63,630 bases of DNA from the NCBI RefSeq assembly GCF_000220395.1, contig NW_004086439.1, positions 1-63,630 of the forward strand, in the 5' to 3' direction. The notes under the pieces were generated by a model. That model searched no databases and was not told where the DNA came from. It saw only the letters and a list, made by a program, of their open reading frames with translations. Made by a program: the position numbers and the translations under genes. This DNA comes from Ichthyophthirius multifiliis. Taxonomy: Eukaryota; Ciliophora; Oligohymenophorea; Hymenostomatida. The first letter of the stretch is position 1. Every line of letters starts with the position of its first letter. Below are positions 37,160-50,788 of this stretch, one piece after another.

Positions 37160-37578
37160 AATATAAATTTATACTATTTATTATTTAATTTAAATATATT
37201 ATTTTGTACTTTATTTATTTTATTTTTTTAAAATTATTTTATTTTATATTTAAAATTAATTTTAGTTTTTACTTGTTTTTTTATTTTTAGAAAAAAAAAA
37301 TTAATTATGAATAATATATATAAGGCATTTTTTTAAATTTATAATATATTAAATATAAATTAAAAATATAACATTTTTATTATATTTTGTAAAAAAATAA
37401 ATATTAAATTAAATAATTAAATTTATATTAATAACCATATAATTTTTAATAAAAGAAAATATTAAATATTGTATAATATAATTATAATTATTGTTCTTTT
37501 CTAATATGTTATATATAAAAAATATAGTAAATACTTTAAAATATATTTAAAAATAAAAATTAAATATATATTTTAAAA

Positions 37579-38884
37579 ATGAACTTATTCTATAATATTG
37601 AGTTATAAAGCATTCTTTAAGAAATTCCTTAGAATTTATTAGAATAATTAGAACATATTTTAGATTAAAACGGTCAAAATAAAGAAAATGATTAAAATTC
37701 TACTATTTAATAAATATACTAAGATTAGCTAAGACTTACCGAATAACATATAATTAAATTAAAATAAGTATGCCTATATTTAGGTAGATTAATATGTGAA
37801 CATAGAGAATCAGCTCTTTAAGAAATTGTATAATTACAAAATGAAATGAGTTAATAAAATGATTAAATGGAAATTTAAACTCAAACTCTCGAACAATATT
37901 ACGAAGTGAGCAAAAACTAAGAGGAAAGAATAAAATAATTAATGATTTAAAATTAGAATTAAGAAGAATAATTATATAAATAATCAAATAAAATAAAAAT
38001 ATAAAACTAATAAATAGATTTATTAACAAATAATATAAATGAATAAACTATATAATTATTGTATAAAACATGTGATTTTTGTTTACAAAAAGAAAATTAT
38101 ATATAATAAATTAAAGAAGAAAAATATACTTTATAAATGTAATTAGATAAAAATTAATAAGAATTGGAATAATTTTCAATATAAAATAGTTAAAAAGATA
38201 CCCTTATAAAATAATTACAAGATAAAAATTATTAAATGTAAAACGATAAATAATTCTCAAGAAACGTTTCTTAGTCTTTAATTAAAGAAATAAATACAAT
38301 AAGGACTATTACTCAATTAGAATTGCTTAGTTCTATTGTTTAATTTGAATATTTAGGGAATAATACAAAAAATTAACACAATGTAAGTATAGAAGGAGAT
38401 ACTTCTTTTTAATAAAAATAATAATGAAATTTCATTAAATAAAAGTAATTATAAAGAAACAAGGATATAGAGAAATTAAGTTTATTAAAATTAAATAAAT
38501 ACACTGAAAACTTCATTTTGTTAATTAAAATTTGATAGTTTTGTTAGTTTCACGGAAGAATAATTTCTTTTTTAAAAAAATGAATAATTGGAAACTATCA
38601 ACTCAGAAGTTTATTTTCCTACTGAAGAATCAGAATAGATTATTAGTTTTAAAAAATAAAATCCTAAAATAAAAAAACAATAAAGTTAAATATTATAGGA
38701 TATTTATGAAAAAGAGCCTTAAAATAATGTTTGTTATTTTGAAAAAAATAATTAATAATAAATTAAAGAAAAGGGTCTTTTATAAAAAATTAAATATTCT
38801 ATGTAGAAATTTATAATTAAATCTATTATATATTTAATCTTATTACCTTTTAGTTTATTTTTTGTGAATTTTTATAAAGTATGA
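37579..38884 (+). CDS. Tail-anchored coiled-coil protein
   Basis: ATG at 37579 (MNLFYNIELQSILQEIPQNL) and TGA at 38882-38884. Residues 60-230 are continuous Q/E/N-rich coiled coil (LQEIVQLQNEMSQQNDQME and beyond). A short disordered stretch and an intron beginning GTAAGTATAG near 38382 (88 nt gives a correct phase) are followed by an acidic region (VYFPTEESEQIISF). The protein ends in one hydrophobic helix with a basic entry (MQKFIIKSIIYLILLPFSLF) three to eight residues from the stop. That is the layout of tail-anchored golgins or SNARE-like tethers. No family was recognised. Confidence 0.7.
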
Positions 38885-39341
38885 TAGTCTTAGAATGTTA
38901 TTTTATTTATTTATTTGCTATAAAAAATATTTATACAAAATTACTATTATATATATTTTTTTATTCTAATAAATATACTAATTTTTATAAAAATAAAAAA
39001 AGTTATAAAAATTGTATAAATTTCTAAAAATATAAAAAAAAATGTTATAAAAATTATTCTTAAAAGAAAAATTATTTTCAAAAAAAAAAATAAACAATGA
39101 AAAAAACCATAAAAAGAATATAATAAATTAAAAATATATATGTATTTTAAAATATTATATTATATAATTATATTTAATGAATTAACAAAAAAATATTAAA
39201 TAGAAAAAATAAAATTAAAGGAAAGGAAAATATTATTAATAAAATAAAAAAAATATACGTAAATAAATTATAAGAAAAGAAAATAAAATATATACAAAAT
39301 AAAATATAAAAAAAAAAGAAGTAATTAAAAAATTTTTAAAA
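38885..39341. other. A+T-rich spacer
   Basis: Between two plus-strand genes. A-rich towards the right end, which is usual just upstream of a ciliate start codon. Nothing else seen. Confidence 0.5.
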
Positions 39342-40094
39342 ATGCATACTTACGATAATTATAGAACTGATTCAGACCGATTTGGTTCTTAAAACATTCT
39401 GAAAAGCGCAAGACAAGGATTCGTTAGCAAAGTGTTTTCAATAGTAGCTGTTTAATTATTATTTACATCACTTTTTGTTTTCATAAGCATATCAAGTCCA
39501 ACTTTTAGACAATTACAATAAACAAATTCATATTTATTAAATTTGTCTTTATTTTCAACAATAGGAATCTCAATAGCCCTATTTTGCTATCCTGGGTTAA
39601 GTTAGAAAGTTCCTTTAAATTATATTTTACTAGGAATATTTACTTTAGCTGAAAGTTATTCCTTATCATGCATATGTTTATTATATGATAAAAATATAGT
39701 ATTTTAAGCTTTCTTTTTGACGGCCTGTGCTACCATAAGTTTGGCTTTATATGCTTTGAAAACTAAGAGAGATGTAACAGTAGTAGGAAGTACTCTTTTT
39801 ATTTTACTTTCAAGTTTTGGTATAATTTCTTTAATGAATTTCTTTTTCTTTAGAAGTAGTATTATTTATGGTCTAATTTAGTATATAGGCCTTGTTGTAT
39901 ATTCTTATTATTTAGTTTATGATATTTAACTTATTATGGGAAATAAATAATATTAAATTTCTATTGATAATTATATTTTGGGATCAATTATTATTTATTT
40001 GGATATTATTAGAATATTTTTAAGAGTATTAGAAATTCTTAGCAAATTACAAGAATCGGAAGATGATAAAAAAAAAAGGAAACAAAACTAGTGA
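39342..40094 (+). CDS. TMBIM / Bax-inhibitor-1-like membrane protein (LFG type)
   Basis: A single-exon frame of 250 residues, ATG at 39342 and TGA at 40092-40094. A short hydrophilic N-terminus (SDRFGSQNILKSARQGFVSK) leads into seven hydrophobic helices. Diagnostic stretches are VFSIVAVQLLFTSLFVFI (first helix), PLNYILLGIFTLAESYSLS, FFLTACATISLALYALKTKR (the A-x-T-x-x-L...Y-A block of LFG proteins), YSYYLVYDIQLIMG (V-YDTQ-IMG-like, with D) and LGSIIIYLDIIRIFLRVLEI (LYLDIINLF-like). The aspartates after helix 6 and in helix 7 match the pH/calcium-sensing pair of the family. These proteins sit in ER, Golgi or lysosome membranes and leak calcium or protect against stress. The C-terminus is charged. 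Confidence 0.93.
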
Positions 40095-42543
40095 AAGAAA
40101 AAACATTTATTATTTTATATATATTATAATATAGAATTTAGTTTTTTTTTTATATATATATATATATATTTAAATAAATATATTTGCATTTTATCATATT
40201 ATTAAATAAATTTAAATTTTTTTTATTATTATTTCCTTTATTTTTATTTATCAATATAATATATATAATTTTTTATTTTATATTATATTTTTAAATGTCT
40301 TTTTTTTTTGTTTTTTAATAAATTATAATTTTGCTTTCTTTATAATATTTATTATTTATTTAATTAAATAAAAAAAAATTATTTTATTTTTATACTCATT
40401 ATTTATTAATATAAAAAAATATAAAAATGAACCTTAGTTTTTTAAATAGTAAGATTTTTTATTTTATTTTATGATTAATAAATAAAAATTCATAATTTAA
40501 TATATAATTCATTAAAATATATTAAATGATTTAAAACTTATAACTATAACTCTTATAAATAACATTAAAAAAATAATCTTATTGAATAATCAAAAAAAAT
40601 AAAGATAATATAATACTTATAAAAATTTACAAATATTAATTTAAATAATTTTAATAATTAAAAAATAAAATAAAAAACCATAATATCGTTATTTTTTTGC
40701 TTGTCAATGTTTAGAATCGTATTTGGTGTTAAAGATTATTAAATTTGCTTAGCAAAAATAATAATAAATAAATAGGAAATATTTGTTGATAATAATAAAA
40801 ATAACATTATTAAAGATAAAAATAGAAAAAAATAATAACAATGAAAAAAATAACAATAATAATACAAATAATATCATTAATAGTAAAAATAATAATAATA
40901 ATTAAAATTAATGTGAATTAACAAATTGGTAATAGAAAAATTTATCAATTTATAAGTTTTATATATTTTATTTGTAAATATATATGGAATAGATATTTAT
41001 AAATCAAATTCAAAATATATATAATATATTTATTTAATTTATGTTAATATAAAAAAATAAATATAAGAGATTAAAAAATAAATATAGTTAGGCTTTAAAT
41101 ATAATAGAACCTTAAATTATATTTCAAAATTATAATTTAAAAAAGAATACATTTTTATTTCATATATTTATTAAAAATAATATTATGATTTTATAAAATT
41201 AAAAATAATAATTATTATAAAAATATTTTAAAAGTTATATAAATAATTTAAATAAGATATGAATAAAAATACAATATATTGAAAAAATTAAATTAAAAAG
41301 ACTTATCAAGGATAAAAAAAAATTAATATATTTATATATATATATATATATAATATATATATATATTATATATATTATATATTTATATATATATATATTT
41401 TTATTTATTTATTTATATATCAATAAAACTAATTTTTCAAAGTAATTTATTATATATATTTGTTATTGCAAACAAGATACAAGATGATTTAAAAATTAAT
41501 ATTTTTAATAATAAACCATATTTAATTTTTAAAATATATTATAATTTCTAATTTAAAATTAAATAATATAATATTTAATAATATTTTATACTAAAAAAGA
41601 AAGGATAATTATTAATATAGTAGCTTTATTTATTTTTCTTTCATTCGAAACATATAATTAATACTGAATATCTAGTCATAAACATTAGGTAATATATTAT
41701 TGTAGATATAAATAAATATATAATATTAAAAATTGTAATATTTTAAACTTTCATTTTTCCGAAAGATTTAATTAAGTTTCTTAGTTTTTATAAAACATGA
41801 ATTTAAAAAATAGACATTAAAATAAAATGAAAATTTTTATGGATTAAAGTATATAGTTTAATATTTACAATAATTAATTTAAATGGGATATTTATACACT
41901 ATTTTTTATTATTTTTATTGTTTTTTTTTTATTTTTATTATTTTTTTTTGATATAAAAAATGTAATTTTATATTTTTTATTTTAAATAAAATTTTATTTA
42001 TTGAAAATACAAAATAAATATAATTTTTTAATTTAAATATATGTATAATTTATTTTATTAAAAATAAAAATACTTATGTTTATTAAAAATAATAAAATTT
42101 TGATAAAGACAAAATTAGGTCAAATTATTTAATTAAATTTAAAAATTAGTATAATTAAGTTCAAATTTCTGATTAATTTAAAATATTTATTTAAATATAA
42201 TTAAAAAAAAATATAAAATGTTTAAAAAGTTTTATTAAATTTAATAAATCTAATAATTATTTATATAAATATATATAAAAAATATATATTTTATTTTTAT
42301 ATTATTTCCATATTTGTTTTTATTAATCATGAAAATATAAAAAAAAAATATTATTATTAAAAAAAAATATTATATTTATAATTTATAATTATTTTTTTAT
42401 AATTATTTAATATTATTATTTATTTTTTAAAAGAAAAAATATACATAATTCTTTTTTAATTAAACAAAAAAAAAGTATAATTTTTTTATTTTAATTAAAA
42501 AACCACATTAAATATCTTTTTAAACATATAAAAAAATATAATA
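40095..42543. other. 2.4-kb A+T-rich spacer with a micro-ORF
   Basis: No convincing gene. A plus-strand ATG frame at 40707-40844 encodes 45 residues (MFRIVFGVKDYQICLAKIII and a K/N tail) and may be a first exon or a remnant. Another open plus-strand stretch at about 41600-41900 (RKDNYQYSSFIYFSFIRNIQ) is weakly protein-like. AT runs occur at 41330-41400 and 40155-40170. Confidence 0.4.
40707..40844 (+). CDS. Micro-ORF, uncertain
   Basis: Starts MFRIVFGVKDYQICLAKIII and ends ...KKQQQ before TGA at 40842-40844 (45 residues). The first 30 residues have better composition than the surrounding spacer. It could be a first exon, a remnant, or chance. No family recognised. Confidence 0.22.
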
Positions 42544-43157
42544 ATGAAAAAATAAGTTTTTAAAAATGCATACACAGGAAAATGGTTAAAATTTTTATAC
42601 GTAGATTATGAAAATAAAGGCAAATTGATAAAAAATTACGAAATAATACAAAGAGTATCAAATAATAATGATTAAGATAATTTAACTTTAGGTAAAACAC
42701 ATGGAGTTTCTGTATATCCAATCATAGATAATAAAAAGTTAATAGTAATAGCAAATTTTAGAATTCCAGTTAATAAATATGTATTAGAAATTCCTTCAGG
42801 TCTTCTTGAAAGTTAAGATTATTTATAAGAAGGTTTAAGAGAATTAAAAGAAGAAACCGGATATTTGGGATAAAAAGAAATTAATATATTAAATGGAGAA
42901 GAATAGCCTTTTTATTACATCGATCCATGGAAAAGTAACGAAAGTGGAAGGCTGATGTTAATACATATTGATTAATCAGAAAATGGTAATATTTAAACAG
43001 ATTTGGAAGATGCAGGAGATATAAATGTTCACATTTAGATTTGAATTAAAGATTGGGAGAAGATTTAATTAAATTAGCAAACGAAAATAATTATGGAATA
43101 TCAAAATAACTTTGGTCCTTTGTTTGTGGTTATTCTTTTGCATATACTAATTTTTGA
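42544..43157 (+). CDS. NUDT5-like Nudix hydrolase (ADP-sugar pyrophosphatase)
   Basis: ATG at 42544 and TGA at 43155-43157. It cleaves ADP-ribose-type nucleotide sugars. Signature pieces are WLKFLYVDYENKG, THGVSVYPIID, NFRIPVNKYVLEIPSGLLE (compare QFRPPVNKYVIEFPAGL in NUDT5), the Nudix helix LREL-KEETGYLG, and the tail LWSFVCGYSFAYTNF. The Nudix box departs from GX5EX7REUXEEXGU. After GLLESQ an Asp replaces the first Glu, and the spacing to REL is one residue short. The REL-x-EE-x-G core is intact. Near 43035-43045 the frame must shift by one base (DINVHIQI then TGA; the other frame continues LNQRLGEDLIKLA). This looks like a missing T in a T run or a genuine lesion. Confidence 0.8.
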
Positions 43158-43262
43158 TAAAAAAATGTATATATTTTTAAATTTTAAAGATTTTTTTTTT
43201 TGATAAATATTTATATTTAATAAATAATATTTTTAAAGAAAAAAAATGTTTTTTTTTTTTTT

Positions 43263-44021
43263 TTTCTAGTTTAAATAAAAATTAACTCCATTAGATTTTC
43301 CAGTTTTATTATAATGTATTTGCCTATATAAATTAACAGGATTTTAATTAAAGATTTTATCTTAAAAATTATTCGTATATTTTTATTATGAATAATTGTT
43401 TTAGTTTTATATAATATTATGTCTGTTATTATTTTTATATTTAACATCATAATACTTATACAATTATTAAACATCTAGACTTTAATTATTTAAATTTTAA
43501 TTATGTATAGAATATGAGTGAATTGATTAATTATTTATATTATTTTTTTCTTTTATTTAAATTAATGGACTTTATTAAAGTGCAGTTTTTATATTTTTCG
43601 AAGACATGTGATATTAATTACGTTATTTTACTTCTTTTGTTTTTTGATTTTTATTATTATTATTATTATTTATTTCATAAAAATTGTTAATTGTTATACT
43701 TTTTTAATTAATTGAATTATTAAAAGTCATATTTTTTTAAAATTAATTATTTCTTCTTAACCATTCTGTATTATATACTCCTTACCCTTTCCTTTACATT
43801 ATTTTACTTAAGTTATTATATATTTATGATGTTTAAATATATTTTCTCTTTCCTCCATCTTAAAAAATTTGATTACCTTTACTTTCTTTACTTTATTATC
43901 TTTAATTTTATAATTCTTACTATATTGTATCATTTTATTTTCTTATTATATGCTTTGCAGGATTAAATGCTTTATAAGGATCTTCTACGCAAAATATTGT
44001 CTCTCTACCTAAAGAAGCCAT
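43263..44021 (-). CDS. Gln/Asn-rich protein of unknown function
   Basis: ATG at 44021 opens MASLGRETIFCVEDPYKAFN, then a long Q/N/K-rich frame without TGA for about 240 residues (for example RKGQGVYNTEWLRRNN, HMSSKNIKTALQQSP, NLYRQIHYNKTGKSNG). It runs into an A run at about 43250. The true stop was not found and probably lies beyond a short intron near 43265, convergent with the Nudix gene. The ordered N-terminus may be a short functional motif; the rest looks disordered. A standard-code plus-strand ORF at 43967 is a shadow. Confidence 0.5.
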
Positions 44022-44179
44022 TTACTTATTTATTTTTATTTATAATAAAAATTTTATTATTTAATATTTTTATTTTAAAAAGTATATATATATATTTTTT
44101 CTTAATAGAAATTTTTTTATACATTAAAATTTTTAAAGTTAAAAGTTTTTGTTTAAAATAAATTTTACTTTATATTTTT

Positions 44180-44410
44180 TTTTTTTAATAATAAATGAAT
44201 TCAATAAAAATGCTAAATATTAAGATATTAAAATAAATATTTTAATTGATAAAAAATTATATGAAATCGAAAAACAATTTTATAATAAATATGATATCAT
44301 TTAATTTATAAAATAAAAATTATTTATTTTAAAAAGTAAATTAAGTGACTAATATAGAATTTATTATATTTAAAATGAGTTGCTTTAAATCAATGAAGCA
44401 TATAAAAGCA
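44180..44410 (+). CDS. Exon-like fragment
   Basis: The plus strand reads NEFNKNAKYQDIKINILIDK, then LYEIEKQFYNKYDIIQF and LKSKLSDQYRIYYIQNELLQ up to a TGA. The composition is protein-like, but there is no ATG in frame and the continuation (to about 44800) is unclear. It may be part of a small gene or a remnant. Confidence 0.3.
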
Positions 44411-44933
44411 TTAAATGAAAAATTATTTTCATAAATATATTTCATAAAATATGTTGCGAAAATTAAACTAAATTGATTATTAAAATAATCACTGAGCCTA
44501 TAATAAAAATTTATAAAAGATAATAATTCAAAAAAAATGATTTCAAACATAATAATAAAAATAATGAAATACGGAGTTATAAAATTAAGAAAAAAAATTA
44601 TTTATATCTTATTAAAAACTCTTTGTTTTAATAATTTTTTAGTTTTTAACATACATATTCAATTTGTATATTTTTTAAATAAATTAATTTTGGTCAAAAA
44701 AATAATTAATATTAATAAAAATAAAATATTATTAAATTATATTAAATTTTAAATTATTTTGAAAATAATATAAAGTTTAACCAATTATAAACTAATTAAA
44801 AAAAAATGAATAAAATAATATATAAAAATATATAGATATAGTTAAGAAATTTTATAAAAATAATACAATAATATAATAAAATTAATTTATTTTTTCAATA
44901 TATATTTTATATAAAATTATTTTTCAATGATCA

Positions 44934-47900
44934 ATTTTTATTGTTTATTTTTATAAAATAATTTAATTACTTTTTAATTGACAATAAAATTTCTTTTTAA
45001 CTTATAAATTAATACTATTATATTTCATAGCTTATAAATAATCATTATTTTATATAATATTTTAAGACTTAGTATATAAACTATTAAATCTTCCTCTATC
45101 TTATTTTTTAATTTTCCTTAATTTATTAAGCAAATCTTCATAATTATTATTTAAGCAATAACTATAATCTATTAAATGTTTTTTATTAGATGAATGTTAA
45201 TTATTTTAATTTAAATTTTTGCATTATTATACATCTATATCATCATTATTTTAAATATCTGTTTTTTGTAAATAATCTAAACCTATTTAATTAATAATTC
45301 CTCCAGTTTCATTCATCAATTATTTAACTTTTCTAATAAATATGCTATCCTATTTAAAATAAAATAACCTTTCCATCAAAAGTTATATATTTTTATTTAA
45401 AGAAGAATTATTTAGCATTTATGCTATTTCATCCTCATTTAAATTTTATAAATCGATTTCTCCAAATACTTCATCCAAGTTTTTATTTTATGGAATTATT
45501 ATTTTATGAAAAGTGAAGATTCTTTTAATTTATTTTATTTATATAAAAATTGATTTTTTAAGATTTATTTTAAAGTTTTACTTTGTCTTACATATATCTC
45601 TTTTTTGGATCAAAAATTACTTATAATATTTTATATATACCTTATAAATTCAAAAGATTATTTTCATTTGATTCTTCGAAACCTTTTATTGCACCTTAGA
45701 CTTATGCTATCTAATTTTAATCTTATATATAAAAAATAAATAAATATTTATTTTATTCTAAAAAAATAAATAATTACAAACAAATATATTATATTAAGTT
45801 TCTTAATCAATAGTTTATTATTTTAGATTTTTTATATAAGTATTGATTTCAATTTTAAGTTCTCTTAGAGTAAAGTTTCTCCTTTTTTAATATTCTTACT
45901 CTTGTTATAATTTAAATTTTCTGAAATTATCAATATCTTCATTTAATTATCTCATTTTTTAATTTTCTTCGATTTCTTTTTATTTTTATTGTAATTCTCT
46001 TTATTTTTGTTCTTCGTTTTCTTTAATATATTCTAAATTTTGTTAACTTTTTCTATTTTTTTATTTTTTTTTTTTATTATTTTCATCTATTTCTAAATTT
46101 TCATTCACAGTTTTTACATTTTCTGCTCTTTAATCATTTACATTATGAAAATTTACTTATTTATTTTTTTAATTATCTTTTTAATCTAATGATTAAATTT
46201 AAGAATTTTTAGATTTATTTATATTAGAAAGTTAATTATTACTTGTTTGATTATTATTTAAATCAAGTATATCTATATCTTATTTTGATTTAATATTTTA
46301 ATTATTATTTTATTAACGTTTTTTATTTTTTTTAATTGATATATTTATCAGTGTATTAGTTTCTTTCTTTTAATTATTTTATTAATTTAATTCTATATTT
46401 CCCCCAGATAAAATACTTGAAAATGATTATAAACTATTTTTTTAATTTTAATTTTAATTAGGTGAGCCAATTTTTTTTTTTTAATTTTAATTATGTTCGA
46501 CAAATTCGTTTTTTTATTATTTTCCTTTTATTTATTTATCTTTAAATTATTTCTAATTTGTATCTATTTAACTAATATTATTTAAAGTAACTATATTTTT
46601 ATTTATTAAATTTATATTTATATTTTAAAAATCTATTTTATTTACTTTGGTTAGTTTATTGTTATATTTTATTATAACTTTCATTTTAATTATCTAAATT
46701 TTATTTAATATCATCATCATCTTACAATGTTTTCTAATTTTTATTATATTAATCTTTTTTAAAAACTAATATAAATTAAATTAAAATTAAATAAAATAAT
46801 ATAATATAAGTTTATATAAAATAAAATTAAATACAATTAAATAAAATTAATTTATATTATATAAAATAAATATGTTTTTTTAAAAAGTCATACATCCTTT
46901 ACTATTATTGTTTTATAAATTTGTATTATCATATCCTGAACCTTTTTCACTTTTTGAGATTTAATCATTATTAATATTGGGATTTTGATTATTAAATGTA
47001 TCACTATTAGGATCATCTTTATAATTAATAATTTGATTTTGATTTTTTTTATTATTTTATTTTAATATATCATTTTAATTATTTTCGTCAAAAAGATATT
47101 CTTAATATTGACCTTACTATCTTTTTTTATTCTTTCTTTTACTATTTAAAGTCATATTCATATTATCATAATTATCATAATTATCATTTTAATAATTTTT
47201 AGATCTATTAAAATCGTATTCATTATTAAATGTTCTACTCTATTTAGATTAAAGTATGATTTCTTAGAAAAGATTTTTATTTCTAAGCCGTTATTTTTTT
47301 AGCGTATCATCCATTTCAATAAAACTTAAATCTAAATCTTTATCTACAGACTCTATTTCTAACTTTTTAGTTATTAATTCTATATCAGTATCTTTTAAAT
47401 CAACTTTTTATTACTCAAGTTTTTTTAATGATATCTAGAATTTATTTATATTAATAAGATTTATAAAAATATTTATATATTTTTTACTCCACTATTAGAA
47501 TGCTAATTTTAATGAATAATACTAACAGAATTTTTATTTTTGTTATTTTATTCTCTGTCATCAAATTATTTTTAATTATTTATAATTTATAATTTTTATC
47601 TTTTCTTTCTATATTAATCATTTTATTTTTTAATTGCTTGTTATAATTATTTTATTTATTATTTTTCTTTTATTTAAACTAAATTATTTTAAGATTAATC
47701 TATTTTTTATTTTTAAGAGGCATTTTAATTATTTGGTATTTCTTATTATTGATTTTACAATATATTATTAGTTTAATTTTTATTTTTAGTATAATAAGTT
47801 TAATTTATTTGTTTATTTTCATCTAAATTATTATTTATTTATTATTATATCTTTTTTATTGGTATAAACATCTCTAATTTCTATTTAATAGTTAATGTAT

Positions 47901-50788
47901 TTTAAATTTATTTTTTTTCTTATTTTTAAGACATTGTTTCGTTTTATATATCTGTTAATTCTTATTAATTTTATTATTAAATTAAATCAATATAAAATTC
48001 ATTATTCCTTTGATCAGAAATTTATTAATTTTCTTATTTGTAGTTTGATTAACTTTAGTTATTTTCATTTAAGTTTTTTATATTTTAATCCAGATTTTAG
48101 TTTATTTTTAAATTTATATTTTAGTTTAAATCTTAACTAATTTTTTAGTTTGACACTTAATTTATATTTTAACTTGTATATTAGTTTTTTATTATTTATT
48201 TTTCTAATTGTTTTATTTATTTTAATAAATATTATTTCTTTTATTAATTTAAGTTTTTATTTTAACTTTAAAATATATTTTAATATTAAGAATTTTTTTC
48301 TTCTTCTGATAATTAATTCATTTATTAAAATAGTTCCATTATTTTTTTTTTATTTATTTATACTTAATAATTATTTTTTAATTGTTACTTTGATAAATCC
48401 TCCTCATTATTTAAATAAATTTATTATTCTAATTATTCTATTTATTTAAATAATTAATTTTTATCTTAAATATTAAATTATTCTGTTTAAATTTAATCAA
48501 TTTATTATTATTAATTATTCTGATTTTAAACTGTTTTTTATTATAATAATTATACTTATTAAATTAATTTAATTATTCTTAAATTATTTTATATATTTTC
48601 TCCTTCATTTTAGTAATTTTATACAATATTAGTTTCATTTTAACATATTATCTATTTTAGTTATTAAATTTTTTCAATTAATTAATTTTAATTTTAATTT
48701 TTTTATTTTTCTTCTAATTATTATTAATATTCTTTCTAATATAATTCATCCAAAATTTAACTAACTTCATCTTCTTAATAAACTTTAATATCGTTATTTT
48801 TTCTATTAGTTTTATTATTCTTTCTCTGTATCATTTAAAATTTTATTTTATTTTAATTATGCATATAATTAGATTATTCTTCATTATTTTCCTCTATTTA
48901 ATCGTCTTCATCATTTTTATAATCTTCTAATTATTTTTCACTTTAAAATTATTATTCAATTTATTAAACTTATCTATTATCTATATTTTAATTTTGCTTA
49001 TGTTTTATTTATTATTTCTAGTCTATCTTATTCAAAAATTCTAAAATTTTTTTTGAATTATTTTATTCTTAAAAACTTCTAATTTTATATTTATTTTCAT
49101 ATATCATTATTTCTGTTTTATCTGCTTAGGAATGTAAAGAAAAATTTTTTTTTTGAACTAGTATTTTTTATTCATCTTAACTATTCATATAATATTATGT
49201 TTTATTACCATCTATAATGTTTGTTTTTTAACATATTTGTGAAATTTGACTTATATTTTATTTTTCATTATTAGTTTAATCTGTTATTAAATCTAAAAAA
49301 TTAGAATTATTTTTTATTATACTAGATTATTCATTCAAATTAGAATTAATTCTTGTACTTTAATTTATTTCTCCCTTAAAATAACTCTTTATATATTATT
49401 TATTATAATAATAAAAAAAATATATTTAAAATTTATTTTTTTAACTTATTATTATTATTGCAATTATTCTAAATTTTACAATTATTTTTTATAATTATTT
49501 AGGTTTTTGTTTTTTTTTTATCATTAATTTAATAAGATTTGTTCTTACTTTCAAAATATTTTTTTAAAGTAAAATATTATTTTCAGTTAAAGTCTCAAGA
49601 GAACTTTAGAAAAATTATGTTTTGTTATTTTATAATTTATCTCTTATATTTTTTTTTATTTAAACTAAATTTAATACTTCAAGATTTCTTTCTATTTCTT
49701 ATAATTTTTATTTTCTATTTTCTATAATTTCTATATAAATAAAATTAAAAAATAAAAATAATATCAAAATTATTTACTTTTAAATTATATATAATCTTCA
49801 TATGATAATATATTTATTCCATATTTTATTGTTTATTATAAAATTTATTAAATAAAAATTTCTTCTATAACGCATTAATTATAAGTATCAGGTTAATAAG
49901 GTAAATATTATAAATCTAAATTAATTATATTTAATTTTTCTTAAAATCGCTTTTAAATTTAATTATATAAAGATATTTTTTTAGTATTGTCAATATTTTT
50001 AAATGAATCTTATTTCTCTTAAACATTAGTTAAATCATATAACTTAATTATGTTAAAATAAAGGCTCAAATCAATTAAGCTTTTTTTTATAACTAATTAT
50101 TGCACTTTTTTATTATTTTCCTGCTTGTTTTTTAGGTGATATTGTTTTCTCACTTTTTTCGATTAATTATTAATTCTAATATTAATCGATAATTTAATTT
50201 TCTTCAGCAATTTTTGTTAATTTATCTTTTCTTTCTTATTTTATCTTTTTTAGTTTATATGCATTTGTAATATACATTCTATAATAATGTTAATATAAGT
50301 CAACATTTTCTTTGTTTTAAAACCTTTTTTTAATTTATATATAAAATTAGATAATTAATAAAAACAAAACCTAATTAATGTCTCTAAATAAAATCTTGAT
50401 TATTTCTTTTAAGTAAAGAATGATTTTTATCGTCTATTCTTTTTATTGATTTTCTTTATTTTTTTTATTTCAAAAATATTTAGGTATTCATTTCTCTAAA
50501 AGATTTTACAATAGGAGGCATCACGATATTTTTTAATTAATTATTGAATTCTAAAAAAAATAAAAATAAAAATAAAATACTTATATAAATAATTACATAA
50601 TCCATCCAAACTTTAACAATTTTTTTTTTTATAATTGAAAAATAATTAATAATATTATTTTAATTAATTATTTTATGGATTTGTGGTAATTTAAAACTAT
50701 GCAAATTACCTAAAAACATATCAGGTTGACTTTAATATTATTAATATCTACCTTTATAATTAATAGTTTATAATTAAGCGTCTTTCAT
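44934..50788 (-). CDS. Large Q/N-rich coiled-coil protein
   Basis: A gene of about 5.9 kb. The proposed start is MKDAQLQTINYKGRYQQYQS at 50788. A 5' intron of about 165 nt gives FLEFNNQLKNIVMPPIVKSF, then RKSIKRIDDKNHSLLKRNN and KIKQERKDKLTKIAEENQII. An intron GTAAATAATTTTGAT...TATATAG at about 49720-49770 joins to a strong coiled coil (IIENRKQKLQEIERNLEVLN). The middle (46.9-49.4 kb) is Q/N-rich with further coiled coil. An intron of about 125 nt lies at 46755-46880. The C-terminal part reads LDQIAQVQGAIKGFEESNEN, DEVFGEIDLQNLNEDEIAQM and ERLFYFKQDSIFIRKVKQLM, ending at TGA 44934-44936. No family was recognised; a ciliary or cortical scaffold is a guess. The locus could be two adjacent genes. 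Confidence 0.55.

Noticed and set aside
38382-38391. A 10-nt GT-AG intron (GTAAGTATAG) and a 13-nt one near 20709
   Set aside because: Ordinary introns of 88 nt and 37 nt starting at or near the same sites restore the frames equally well, so ultra-short introns are not needed.
43967-44161. Plus-strand hydrophobic ORF
   Set aside because: Its first third is antisense to the ordered N-terminus of the minus-strand Q/N-rich gene and the rest is A+T-driven Phe/Ile/Leu.
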